Below the pieces are notes generated by a model, which saw only the letters and a program-made list of their open reading frames with translations, had not been told where the DNA came from and searched no databases. A stretch of 64,000 nucleotides of DNA from Flaccisagitta enflata (lineage: Eukaryota > Chaetognatha > Sagittoidea > Aphragmophora): NCBI GenBank assembly GCA_965153355.1, contig OZ231126.1, forward strand, positions 70,432,001 to 70,496,000, given 5' to 3'. A program made the position numbers and the translations under genes. Shown here in pieces: positions 48,607 to 59,201 of this stretch. How positions within the stretch are numbered: the stretch's first letter is position 1; each line of letters begins with the position of its first letter.

Positions 48607-49388
48607 CTATGCCGGATCAACCAATAGGCTAAAAAAGCTATAGCTTAGGGCCCCGCGCCTCAGGGGGGCCCCGCGCCTGCAGCACCCACCCCTGGAAAAA
48701 AAAGGAAAATAAGAAAAGGGGAAAAAAAAAAGAAAGAAAGAAAGAAAGAAGAAAAAAAGAGAGAAAAAGAAAGAAAGAAAGAAAGAAAGAAAAAAAGAAA
48801 AAGAAAGAAAGAAAGAGAAAGAAAGAAAGAAAGATAAAAAAATGTCAGTTTTACATATTTTTGAGGCAGAACGAAGTCCAATCCACTTTCCCAAACAAAG
48901 AAATAGCGCTTCGCATCTACCTTTCCATGATAGTAACCAATTGTAGTGGTGAACGATATTTCTCAAAACTAAAACGCATAAAGAATGAATAACGCACATC
49001 TATCAGCCAAGATCGTTTGAACAATCTTATTTTTGTCTTTCAAGCATGAACATTTACGAAAAACTAATGTTGATGACATATTCACAAAATTTGCAGCCTA
49101 AAAAGCCAGGAATGTTTGCTTAAAATTTTTCCAAGGTGATATGCTTAACTGTAATGGAAATGTCATATTTTGTTGTTTCATTTATTTTAAGTTCTTTAAA
49201 TATGTCACTTTTAGGCAGACAGGAAATTACGCATGCTAGATTAAATTTTGATCAACTTGTTTTGAGTTGTTTGGTAAACAGGGGGGGGGGCAAAGAGGGG
49301 GGGTTAGCAGGGGGGCAAAGAGGGGGGGTTAGGGGGCCCCGCGCCCCTAGCCTAGCTTAGGGCCCCGCGCCTTGTTGATCCGGCTTAG
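48607..49388 (+). mobile_element. hAT transposon, internally deleted, nested in family B
   Basis: The ends are CTATGCCGGATCAAC and the inverse of CTAAGCCGGATCAAC. GCAACGGG lies at 48599-48606 and 49389-49396, a perfect 8-bp duplication. The pre-insertion site is confirmed by the uninterrupted family B copy at 26273-26356. GGGCCCCGCGCC words lie near both ends. It retains a decayed hAT dimerisation domain. Confidence 0.92.
48888..49112 (+). pseudogene. hAT transposase C-terminal dimerisation domain, broken
   Basis: The plus frame reads FPNKEIALRIYLSMIV and then TNCSGERYFSKLKRIKN, the signature of the hAT family C-terminal dimerisation region. A stop follows directly (after KNE). The frame continues with SISQDRLNNL, then shifts to HEHLRKTNVDDIFTKFA. 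At least one stop and one frameshift mean no active transposase. The N-terminal zinc finger and DDE parts are deleted. Confidence 0.85.
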
Positions 49389-49434
49389 GCAACGGGTATC
49401 GCTGACCACATATTGCCCTTGGGCAACCTGTTAG

Positions 49435-49597
49435 TTTTTAGTTGCGGACACGCAACTCTATAAGAGGCTTTGTCCGTCGGTCGGTTGGTCGGTTGGTTGG
49501 TTGGTCCGTAGAGGTGATCGAGTTGAAAAGTGGGAAAACGCGCATTTCCGCCCCTGCCCACCCGTCCGCAACTGGTGGCCGTGTATCCGGCCTTGTT
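49435..49597 (-). mobile_element. Family A element, TTGCG stem variant
   Basis: Minus strand AACAAGGCCGGATACACGGC, CAGTTGCGGACGGGTGGGC, CCAACCAACC repeats and AGTTGCGTGTCCGCAACT then AAAAA. It begins two bases after the family B tail. Confidence 0.85.
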
Positions 49598-49727
49598 CAA
49601 ATCGATCTCGTTATCACGCCTTCATCCACCTACCACCATCACCTATTCATATTGATAATGAGGCTGGTTTTGCCCTTTTCGCCCCTCCCCCCCCTCTCAC
49701 CTTCAGCTTACGAAGTCCAACGCGCGC

Positions 49728-49732
<5 letters not shown>

Positions 49733-49787
<55 letters not shown>

Positions 49788-49790
49788 AGG
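49733..49790 (+). repeat. (CT)n microsatellite
   Basis: CT repeats with one TTT interruption. Flanking frames are artefacts. Confidence 0.93.
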
Positions 49791-50032
49791 ACCACGTAAA
49801 TTTAGAAGAAAATCGCATTTCGATGATATTTTTTTCTTCTTTTCTCTTCCATCTTTTATTTTCAGTTTTTTCTTCTCTTTCATCTCGCGCCGAAAAGGGT
49901 TTTGATTAAAAATGCAGGGGCAATAGAAGAGGAGAAAAGGGAAGTGAAAAAAAGTTTGTAAAGCCGCGACTACCGAGTCAGAAGTGAACGTGATGGAAAG
50001 GCCAAAGTGATTGAGGAAGGTGGTGATTGACG

Positions 50033-50151
50033 GTGGTGGTGGTGGTGGTGGTGGTGGTGGTGGTGGTGGTGGTGGTGGTGGTGGTGGTGGTGGTGGTGGT
50101 GGTGGTGGTGGTGGTGGTGGTGGTGGTGGTGGTGGTGGTGGTGGTGGTGGT
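50033..50151 (+). repeat. (GGT)n microsatellite
   Basis: About 39 uninterrupted GGT units, the only such array in the window. The strand could form stacked-G structures. Confidence 0.97.
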
Positions 50152-50208
50152 GTTAGTGGTGTTTACGGTGAGTGTTGAAGAAGGAGTGAATGAAAGGTGA
50201 TTGAGATA

Positions 50209-50884
50209 CTATCTAGGAAATATGTTTGGCAACACCTTTAAAAGTATATCTTAATTTTTTGTTGAAATGAATTAACAAAATTTATAAGCATTTCAATCTA
50301 TGTAAAAAAATTTACAACCTGAGTGCAATCTCGTCGGTGTGCATTAAACCATTTATAAATGCCGTTAGTTTGAAGTTGATCATGTACTTTCAAATATGGC
50401 AAAAATAGGTTTTTTACTTTCTCCTACCTTTCCATCTTTGAAATACTCTCAAATTTCATCAAGAAATGATAGAATCATGCAGATCGCACCACTTGTTAGC
50501 TCTTGAGCTCTAGTTTTATAATCTCATGGATTTATAGTCAGATTTTGTCAATTTTGCAGCCAAAATTACCAAAATCTACTTTTACCGCAACTATCTCATA
50601 AGTCCTCCGAGTTGTGATAAATTGGATTGAAGATGGTTTTTAGTCGCGGACACGCGACTCTACACCTTGCCATGTCGGTTGGTAGGTCTGAAATATTTCT
50701 AAATTTGCAAGCAGCTGCCCAACCGTCCACGACTGGATTGTCGTGTATCCGGCCTTGTTCTCTTTCATGCTAGTTAGTATAAATATAGAATTAACCAAAA
50801 ACAATCAAGTACATAAGTTTTGAGCACATGAGAAGTAAAACACACCGTCAACCATAAGTGTTGCCAAACTTTTTTCCTAAATAG
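50209..50884. mobile_element. Mariner-like MITE hosting a family A element
   Basis: The left end CTATCTAGGAAATATGTTTG and the right end (inverse) CTATTTAGGAAAAAAGTTTG both continue to GCAACAC. TA precedes the left end; the right flank is TG, presumably mutated. Family A copy 50637-50759 is nested inside. Related to 22476-23061 by its ends. Confidence 0.8.
50637..50759 (-). mobile_element. Family A element (123 bp)
   Basis: Minus strand AACAAGGCCGGATACACGAC, CAGTCGTGGACGGTTGGGC, a minimal ACCAACCGAC run and AGTCGCGTGTCCGCGACT then AAAA. It is among the shortest intact copies, with almost no tetranucleotide array. Confidence 0.85.
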
Positions 50885-51275
50885 TGAGTGATGATTGAAG
50901 GTAAGCGATGATGAGGAGAGAGTGGATGGAAAGTTGAGTTAAATAAATGGAAGGTAATTAGGAAAATGAGTGAGTTTGAAAGTCTGTATGGAGGAGGGTG
51001 GAGGAACCAAGGAAGGTACACGAGACATATTGCTATGATGCATGACAAGTCACTGCCAAAGTATTACACGAACATGTTTCAATCCTTTCAAAAGGATGTG
51101 ACAAAGAAACATATGTAGACTATAGACTATTCCAATTCTTCAACTTCAGTTGCAGAGATTCATTGATACCTTTGAAAAAAGTCGTGAGTTACCCCATTCG
51201 ACTTTCATGAATGTGACGTTGGTCTGTCCATCTGCCAGAACAACTGCACTCACTTTCTCCTTTCGTTAAACTTAC

Positions 51276-51396
51276 CTGAGAATTGACCGAGTCTAGTGAG
51301 TCTGAGGATCTTGAATGTCCCCTAAGAAGCGCTCGTCGGTCGTCGCTGCCGGAATGACTGAAGAATGATTGACCTTTGGGGATGGACACGGGAGAA
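51276..51396 (-). CDS. CHN1/CHN2: Chimaerin-type gene, downstream linker exon
   Basis: The acceptor TTTCACAG precedes 51396 and the donor GTAAGT follows 51276. The 121-bp exon has one base completing the codon left by the previous exon (AA+T), then 40 codons. It starts SPVSIPKGQSFFSHSG and ends RSSDSLDSVNSQ in phase 0. The segment is serine-rich with basic positions before serines (RGHSRSSDS), the kind of stretch that kinases often modify. In chimaerins this position, between SH2 and C1, is a linker. Assignment to this gene rests on strand, order and phase match rather than on residues. The next (C1) exon was not found in the window. Confidence 0.65.
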
Positions 51397-52150
51397 CTGT
51401 GAAAGAAATGACATTTAAAAAAAAATAATAAATAAATGATCAAGTTTTCTTTAAAACAAAGATTATTTCCCGCCTTCAGATAGCAACTTCTCTCGGGCAT
51501 AGATGCACCACAGCTCATTTGAAAGCCATTCCTTGTGGCAAATAAGTCTTCTGAGAACATCATGCCTGCCGGAAAGTGTCATCCAGTGCTTTCGTCATTT
51601 TTCGTTATCCTGCCTTTTTCATAACTGATGAATATTTTCTTTTTGATCATATGCATATTGTTGTATACTAGTCAGAAATAAATATTTCATTACTTGACTT
51701 ATATAAGGAGACGGAAATCATACACAAGCTAATGAACAGAGGTAATGCAATTTTTCATTAAATCCTCTCAGGTTTTTATGTATTATCAGCCGCTTGAAAT
51801 CTAACGCAGTTAATAATTCAAAATAGAGTGAGACGATTTTGATGGGCAAAATTGGAATTTTCCCCAGCGTGGTAGTAGGGGTTGCTAACGCCGATGCACC
51901 AATATAGTACGGTATTTATTTGCAGGGCATACCTTGTGACACATATGTCACCAGTGGCAACAATGCCTGAATAAACCTATATCCAGTTGGTCCTTCACAG
52001 CAATAAAAGTGCACATGACAAGTGAAACAATATCCCTCACTGAAATATATGGAGGAGGGCCTCTTTGGGCGTTGACATATGATTGGTCTCTGCCCCTCTG
52101 TCTTCCCGTCTTTCGTTTGTTTTCTCTGTCAGTATTTTCTTCCAATTTGT
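51397..52150. other. Intron of the chimaerin-type gene
   Basis: AT-rich. I see no further exon or complete element before the microsatellite block at 52154. Confidence 0.45.
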
Positions 52151-52153
52151 CTT

Positions 52154-52906
<753 letters not shown>

Positions 52907-52916
52907 ACACACATAC

Positions 52917-53257
52917 TTGTTTTCAGGGACGTTGTTCGATCTAAAGGACGGCGACCCGGATGAATTTCCGGTTGATCTTTTGGTGTGTCCCGGCAGCGAA
53001 GCCACGCTTCCGGCGCCTCCGTTGGCGTCTCTGTGATTCTCACTACCGTCGCCACCACCGCCTCCGCCGAAGCCATTGCCGCCACCGCCGTTGACGTTGG
53101 ACAGCGTGGCGGATTTGGCGCTGACGCTGTTATGGGCGTGGTTGTTGGCGTGAGCGTTGTTGACTATTTGAGCATTGGCGTTGTTGCTGGCGTTGTTGGC
53201 GAGATTTCTTTGTTGAGCGTGACGATGATGATGTTGTCGTCGTTGGGATTTAAGCGC
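52917..53257 (-). CDS. CHN1/CHN2: Chimaerin-type gene, Asn/His/Gly-rich linker exon
   Basis: The acceptor is a pyrimidine-rich tract ending CCTCAAAG, and the donor is GTATGTGTGTG. The 341-bp exon begins in phase 0, matching the end of the SH2 exon, and leaves two bases (AA) completed by the exon at 51396. It reads ALKSQRRQHHHRHAQQRN, then an asparagine/alanine/histidine stretch, then a glycine run (GGGGNGFGGGGGGDG), then a serine-rich part with STGNSSGSPSFRSNN. GC content and third-position C/G use are well above the surrounding repeats, as for coding DNA. Vertebrate chimaerins have a much shorter linker here. It could be an alternative exon. Confidence 0.65.
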
Positions 53258-53437
53258 CTTTGAGGAAGAGGAGGAGGAGGAGGAGCAGGAGAAGGAGAGG
53301 GAGGAGGAGTAGATGGACGTGGATGAGGAAGAAGATGAATGTGGAGAAGAGGGGAAAGAAGGGCAAATAAAATGGGAAAATGAAGCATTTGCCAAAAGCA
53401 TCGGCGGTATATATTTTGTATGGACCAATCTATCTCT

Positions 53438-53439
<2 letters not shown>

Positions 53440-53479
<40 letters not shown>

Positions 53480-53480
53480 T
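53440..53480 (+). repeat. (CAAT)n microsatellite
   Basis: About ten CAAT units. The flank 53258-53439 is purine-rich (GAGGAG), which on the minus strand is the pyrimidine tract of the linker-exon acceptor. Confidence 0.9.
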
Positions 53481-53570
53481 AATTCATGGATCGTTGCTCC
53501 AAGATCGATTGCCCGGTGTAGATGAACAATTACCCAGGTTGATTCGTGAATATTCAGGGATGATCAAGTG

Positions 53571-53707
53571 AACAAGGCCAAGCAGGCCAATAAGGCCATA
53601 TGAGGCGCGTCGTGTGGATCGTCGAACGAATGCGTTACCGACAAACAGACAGACAGATCGACCGGAGGACACAGCCAATTATAGAGGTGCTTTGGCGCAC
53701 CTAAAAA
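53571..53707 (+). mobile_element. Family A element, GGTGC stem variant
   Basis: AACAAGGCCAAGCAGGCC, AGGCGCGTCGTGTGG, CAGACAGACAGA and AGGTGCTTTGGCGCACCTAAAAA. The terminal stem is AGGTGC/GCACCT, a fourth paired variant. Confidence 0.82.
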
Positions 53708-53722
53708 TGTTAAAGTATAAAA

Positions 53723-53990
53723 AACAAGCCCGACCGGGCAACGATGCGTCCGGGCTGTGTCTTAGCGTGTATTGATCATGTGACATATGTATGGAGAGAC
53801 AGATGGACGAACAGACGATTGAAAAGACTCTAAAAACATGTTGGTTGATCATTTGTTAATTGTTTCGGATCTCACCGTGGCAAAAAAACAGCCGAGAAAC
53901 GCGGTTTTTGCACAGGCGAAACGGACGGACGGACGGACGGACGGACAGACCCTCTTATAGAGATGCATTCCTGACGGACGCATCTAAAAA
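53723..53990 (+). mobile_element. Family A element, GATGCG stem variant
   Basis: AACAAGCCCGACCGGGC (GCCCG pairs with CGGGC), GATGCGTCCGGG, GGACGGAC repeats and a terminal stem GATGC...GCATC then TAAAAA. It lies 15 bp from the previous element. Confidence 0.82.
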
Positions 53991-54689
53991 TTCGATTAAA
54001 TATCATTACCACCCACATTTCGGGAACTGATCAACCGTTTGTTTCTAATGTTGTCCTAATGGACAATGATCTATACAAACTAAAAATACAATGGCCGTCA
54101 GTTCAGCCATTGTGTTGCGAAGAACAAGACGAAGCAGAAGAAACAACAAAGGTTCCAGTCATTAAAGAACAAAAGCAAAAGCAAAAACAGATCAAAAGCT
54201 AGATTTATTGGACAAAAAAAGAAACTTAGGAGGAAAATAACACCAACAAAGTATAACCAAAACATTCGGAGAATCTGAGACGATTTCAGATGTCACTGGT
54301 AACAGCATGATCAATCTTTTTTTCCCAAATCTGATCCCAGCGACGAAAATATTATTTCTCTAAAAATTCTATCCCTTCAGCCGAACCGCCAATGTTTACA
54401 TTAGCCGACCACTTAGATCTTCATTTTTTTTCTTTGACTCTTTAAGGGCAACCACCAGCTGAGTTCTAGTCTAACTCTAAGCCAAGAAAGAAGGGAGGGG
54501 GAGAGGAGGACAGGGGGAGGGAAGGGGGGAAGGGTAGAGCAAGGGTAACAAAAGAATAACAGCTCTACTCACGGCCTGGAATCCATGAATGCAAATTGGG
54601 ATCAGCTTTGAATATTCCAGTCGATAAAATTTTGACGTCATTCATTTGTGGTAGCATCTGTGAAAACTTGCTCAGTTTGGTCTTCCTTC

Positions 54690-54852
<163 letters not shown>

Positions 54853-55156
54853 TGTTTCTTTCTATCTTTCTTTTTTTTTGTTTGTCTATTTGTTAATTTG
54901 TTGTTTTATATCTTTCCTCCCATCTAGCACTTTGTTATCTTCTTACTTTCCCCCTCACTCTTCGATTCTTCCTTCCTTTCTATTTCACCATTTTATCAAA
55001 AACTTCTCTAGCTTCTTTTGGGGAGTGGGAGGGGGAGATCTTTTCTTACCCAAGCAAATTCTTTTTCCAGCTTCTATTTTCTTTTTTCTATTTTAGGACC
55101 TACTAGTACTAAATCAAAATACAGACATTATTTCTATTTCTTCTTCTCTCACTCAC

Positions 55157-55343
55157 TTGATACGGTGAGTCTGCGTAATTTGACTGTGTTGACATCATGG
55201 AGATGTAATCTGCTGCTTTGGATTCGAGGTAGAAGGTAATGAGTCCGTCGGCGACCAGATCGTGAACTGAGTCAAATCGCTTCTCGCCGACGTAATGCTG
55301 CCCGTCGTAATACAGTTTGAAGTTTTTTGTCACACCGCCAAAT
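55157..55343 (-). CDS. CHN1/CHN2: Chimaerin-type gene, SH2 domain C-terminal exon
   Basis: The acceptor CCATTTTCAG and donor GTGAGTGAG bound 187 bp. The first base completes an arginine codon begun in the upstream exon, then 62 codons follow and end in phase 0. It reads FGGVTKNFKLYYDGQHYVGEK, RFDSVHDLVADGLITFY and ESKAADYISMM. This matches the second half of the chimaerin SH2 domain, with the family's LYYDG.H.VGEKRF, HDLV.DGLIT and KAA.YI positions. SH2 binds phosphotyrosine; in chimaerins it precedes a C1 lipid-binding domain and a Rac-GAP domain. Upstream in transcript sense lies an array of partial copies of this exon and its acceptor (55371-56320). Confidence 0.93.
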
Positions 55344-55370
55344 CTGAAAATGGGTAAAATGAGTTTTTAG

Positions 55371-56320
55371 TTCGCTTGCTAAGCGTTTCTCGCCGACATA
55401 ATGCTGCCTGTCATAATACAGTTTGAAGATCTTCGTCACGCCGCCGAATGTGTAAAAATTGAGAGGTAATGAGTTCAAGGTTAGTGGCTATGCATCATAT
55501 ACATCTCCCCGACATATTACTGCTAATACAGTTTGCAGGTCTTCCTCATGCCGCCCAATCTGAAATTGGGTAAAATAAGTTTTTAGTTTGCTTGCAAAGC
55601 ATTTCTTGCCGACGTAATGCTGTCCGTTGTAATAGTTTGAAGTTCTCTGTCACACCGCCAAATCTGCAAAATGAAGAGGAAATCAATTAGGTCGCTTCTT
55701 GCCGACGTAATGCTGCCCGTTGTAATACAGTTTGAAGTTCTCTGTCACCCCATCAAATCTGTAAAATGGAGAGGAAATCAATTAAGTCGCTTCTTGCCGA
55801 CGTAATGCTGCCCGTTGTAATACAGTTTGAAGTTCTCTGTCACACCGTCAAATCTGTAAAATGAAGAGGAAATCAATTAAGTCGCTTCTTGCCGACGTAA
55901 TGCTGCCCGTTGTAATACAGTTTGAAGTTCTCTGTCACACCGTCAAATCTGTAAAATGAAGAGGAAATCAATTAAGTCGCTTCTTGCCGACGTAATGCTA
56001 CCCGTTGTAATACAGTTTGAAGTTCTCTGTCACACCGTCAAATCTGCACAATGGAGAGGAAATCAGTTAGGTCGCTTCTTGCCGACGTAATGCTGCCGGT
56101 TGTAATACAGTTTGAAGTTCTCTGTCACACCGCCAAATCTGCAAAATGGAGAGGAAATCAATTAGGTCGCTTCTTGCCGACGTAACGCTGCCCGTTGTAA
56201 TACAGTTTGCCCCGCCAAATCTGAAAAATGGAGGAAAATAGATTTAGTCGCTTCTCGCCGATGTAATGCTGCCCATTGCAATACAGTTTGAAGTTCTACA
56301 TCACACTGCCGAATCTGTAA
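55371..56320 (-). repeat. Tandem array of SH2-exon starts with splice acceptors (~95 bp unit)
   Basis: About ten copies, read on the minus strand, of an intron end (TTCATTTTACAG or TTTGCAG) followed by the first 65-70 bp of the 55157-55343 exon, then a short TCTTCATTTT-type stretch leading to the next acceptor. Copies starting 55691, 55786, 55881, 55976, 56071 and 56166 are exactly 95 bp apart. The left-hand copies are more diverged. Each keeps FKLYYNGQHYVGKKR-like coding sense, but a stop follows a few codons later and no donor is present. None can be a complete exon. Confidence 0.9.
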
Positions 56321-56914
56321 AAAGGAAATAATGTTGATGGAATATTTGAATTTTGGAAATTTTATATTTTGCGTACGTGAAGAACCTAAAATATGAGCAT
56401 CTTTTAGTTCATGTACATGTTGCTGGTGAGTTTATATCTATCTTCCTTTTCAGCCATCATTTACTTTTTCGCCGGCATTGGTGAAATATCATTTGTTTAA
56501 TAAATAATTAGTGGATGAAGTATGTAATTTATATCACAGCTTTGATAGTTGGGAAAATCCAGAGGCAAGCATGTGGGTAAGCGCATTGGCCAGGGCTTGC
56601 CATAACAATGAAATTGTTTATCTGAGAACATCTGAGAACCGAATGCTAAGCAGGCCTGATATCATCCATGCGCCATTTCTCTTTAAAGGGCGGTTCTTGG
56701 TGATGGCCCAGTACGCCGTCTCCGGTTATAACCAGCCTGGGTTTCAAGAAACTTTCAATTCAACCATTTGTCAAACAAAGCGTTTGTTTTTGTATATGGT
56801 TTCAATTACCTGAGTCCTAAAGGCCTTCTGTTAAATGCTCACGTATCTAGTCATGGTTTTTATTCGGAATTGATGAAAATGACTGACGATGTTCGCGGAA
56901 GTTATTCAGCCATA
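56321..56914. other. Intron, no feature recognised
   Basis: A 100-codon plus frame at 56511-56813 has no motif, no splice support and lies in the intron of the minus-strand gene. I do not call it. Confidence 0.4.
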
Positions 56915-57528
56915 TGTCACAGTGGAAACAAAGACACAATTTAATGAGTCAACTCATTATCTGGGCAATTTTTTATATCGTCAAACTATAGATTTTTTTA
57001 ACTAAAAACAGGTTAATTTATTTTTATTAATGGTATTTTTGCATGAAAGATAATTGATATCTCACTCAAATGTAAGAAAAATGAAGATAAATGATGCAAG
57101 AATTGTAGATTTATGAAAAAGTTTGATTGTGCAACCTGAGTTGTCTTAGGTGAAATTCTAAGCCGGTTTGTAATTTGACAAATTTGCACTTCCAAAAATA
57201 TAGCCTCTTTCTAAAAACATTAAAGAATAGGGCTATGTTAATAGAAATGCAAAAATTTGCATCTGGAGACAGTCTTAGAATTTCACCCAACTGCTTCCTA
57301 AATTCTTGCAACTGTATTTTCAAGGAATTCTTGCAAATGAGTTATTGTTTATATCTCCCATCAATGCAATATCAAGTGTCTTGCATTATTTTTATTTTTA
57401 AGCATTTTGTATGAGAATAATAAAATGAGAAAAAAACAAAGTATACTTTGATTTGTCACAATTTAAAAATAGAGCAGTTTTTGAATATGTATGGTTGTCT
57501 AATTTTGGCCTCCGTTTGCACTGTGACA
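56915..57528. mobile_element. Mariner-like MITE with internal hairpin
   Basis: The ends TGTCACAGTGGAAAC and (inverse) TGTCACAGTGCAAAC are flanked by TA at 56913-56914 and 57529-57530. Inside, GGTGAAATTCTAAG (about 57147) and its inverse (about 57273) form a second hairpin. A related end, TGTCACAGTGCAAACGAGC, occurs at about 39070 inside the large hAT element. Confidence 0.75.
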
Positions 57529-58013
57529 TATCCATCTTTTCCCTTCATTTCAAAAAGTGTTTTACATGTTGCGGTTCAGCTTTTGAATATTACCCTTTTC
57601 CTTGTCTAATCATTTTCCAGAAGTCGAACCAAAATGAAAGTTTTCATAAGAATATGTTTTAAAAGATCAAACATGGCATTACATCCCATGTACTAGAAGT
57701 AACATAGATTGCATTGAAAGGACTTAGACTAAAGCGTCGGGCAGAATTTGCAATCGGTGAAAATTGGGTCTAAAAGATATGGACTTATGAGGCCGATGCA
57801 CCATTTGTAAAAAATTATTTGAAGGGCGGTCTCGGACAACTTTAAGAGGTTGTCTGATATGACTAGTCCATTTCCGAGTGATAGACTAATTGATTGTGTT
57901 ACATACTTATATTATTGTGGTGTACAGTTTTCACTCCTGTAGGCCAATCGAGAAATTTTTCTCATATATATTACCGTAATTGTAAGCCCCGTACTGGATG
58001 GTGCGCTTGTTAC

Positions 58014-58127
58014 CTGAGTCCTAGCGTGTAGGCGCCCTCGGCGCGTTGGCTTTCTCTGACTAAGTAACATCCATCGCGCGTGCTGAGAAGAGAATCAGCT
58101 TCTTCTCGAGAGATTTTACCGTGGTAT
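58014..58127 (-). CDS. CHN1/CHN2: Chimaerin-type gene, SH2 domain N-terminal exon
   Basis: The acceptor TTTCTATTTAG and donor GTAACAAG bound 114 bp. The first base completes a glutamate codon from the 35-bp exon upstream. 37 codons follow and two bases are left over for the next exon, whose first base fits. It reads [15 protein letters not shown] and then [25 protein letters not shown] is the SH2 FLVRES motif with its phosphotyrosine-binding arginine. The [10 protein letters not shown] and RESQR positions match chimaerins (HG.ISRE.AD..L, LRESQR). A (CA)n tract sits about 80 bp upstream of the acceptor. Confidence 0.93.
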
Positions 58128-58208
58128 CTAAATAGAAAGAGGGAAATGAGGAAATGGGAGGAATTGAGCATGGTGTATGATGTATGATGTTGATTGCAAC
58201 ACAGACGG

Positions 58209-58533
<325 letters not shown>

Positions 58534-58674
58534 GAGATTCACAAGAACAAGAACACACAGGCAGACATAAGAAGCGCTCCCTCGCCAGAATTCCGATGGA
58601 ACAAAGTGTCAGTTTTCATCGAGTCATCAATCTTCTGTGATAAATTTTTCAATTCTTCCTCTTTTTCAACTTAC

Positions 58675-58709
58675 TCGTCTCCGTATTGAGGAGGACGCAT
58701 CGAAGTCGG
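58675..58709 (-). CDS. CHN1/CHN2: Chimaerin-type gene, 35-bp microexon before the SH2 domain
   Basis: The acceptor TTTCTTTTCCAG and the strong donor GTAAGTTG bound only 35 bp. It reads PTSMRPPQYGD plus GA, and joining to the next exon gives QYGDEYHGKIS. Chimaerins have the order RPKYYG.EFHG at this point, so the RP-x-YG spacing into the SH2 domain fits. Phase is 0 at the start and two bases at the end, consistent with 58127. The still earlier N-terminal exon(s) were not identified, so the start codon is unknown. Confidence 0.8.
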
Positions 58710-58745
58710 CTGGAAAAGAAAAGGAGAAACGGGAAAGATCAGTTA

Positions 58746-58896
58746 AACAAGGCCGGATACACGGCCACCAGTTAAGAACGGGTGGGCAGGGGCGGAAATG
58801 CACATTTTTACACTTTTCGACTCGTGGTCACGGATGGACGGACGGACAGACGGACGGACAAAGGCTCTTATAGAGTTGCGTGTCCGCAACTAAAAA
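58746..58896 (+). mobile_element. Family A element
   Basis: AACAAGGCCGGATACACGGCC, ACGGGTGGGCAGGGGC, GACGGACGGACAGACGG and AGTTGCGTGTCCGCAACTAAAAA. It lies 36 bp from the microexon acceptor. Confidence 0.85.
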
Positions 58897-58983
58897 TTGG
58901 GTGTATCCTAACATAGGCAGGTGGTGTTTAAAATTGTAAATAACGGGCCTTACATAAATCAGCGCAAATAGATTTTATCAAGG

Positions 58984-59201
58984 AACATGGCCGGATACAC
59001 GGCTACCGAAGTCGCGTGCGGGTGGGCAGGGGCCATATTTGCAGTCACCAGACCACTTGGGCAGGAGCAGTGAAGTCAAAGGAATGAAATCATAAAAAAA
59101 GTAAAGTGTGACCAACCGACCGACCAACCAACCAACCGACCGACGGACAAAGTGGGTTGTAGTCTAAAAAACTTGTAGAGTCGCGTGCACGCGACTAAAA
59201 A
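58984..59201 (+). mobile_element. Family A element
   Basis: AACATGGCCGGATACACGGC, AAGTCGCGTGCGGGTGGGC, ACCGACCAACCAACC repeats and AGTCGCGTGCACGCGACTAAAAA. The following 59202-59785 holds no feature I can support. Confidence 0.83.

Larger units (their letters stand above)
47901..49432 (+). mobile_element. Family B element interrupted by a hAT element
   Basis: GGGCAGTGGCCCCAAAGGGG, CTGTAGAACACAGGGGGACT and CTCTCAGGCCTCAAATC units run to about 48470. CTTTGGGGCCGCTGCCCTGC and AAAGCAGGGCAACGGG follow, where the hAT element enters. The tail resumes at 49389 with GGGTATCGCTGACCACATATTG exactly as in the uninterrupted copy at 26330. It starts four bases after a family A element. Confidence 0.85.

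Noticed and set aside
56511-56813. 100-codon open frame
   Set aside because: Lies in an intron of the opposite-strand gene and has no recognisable domain.
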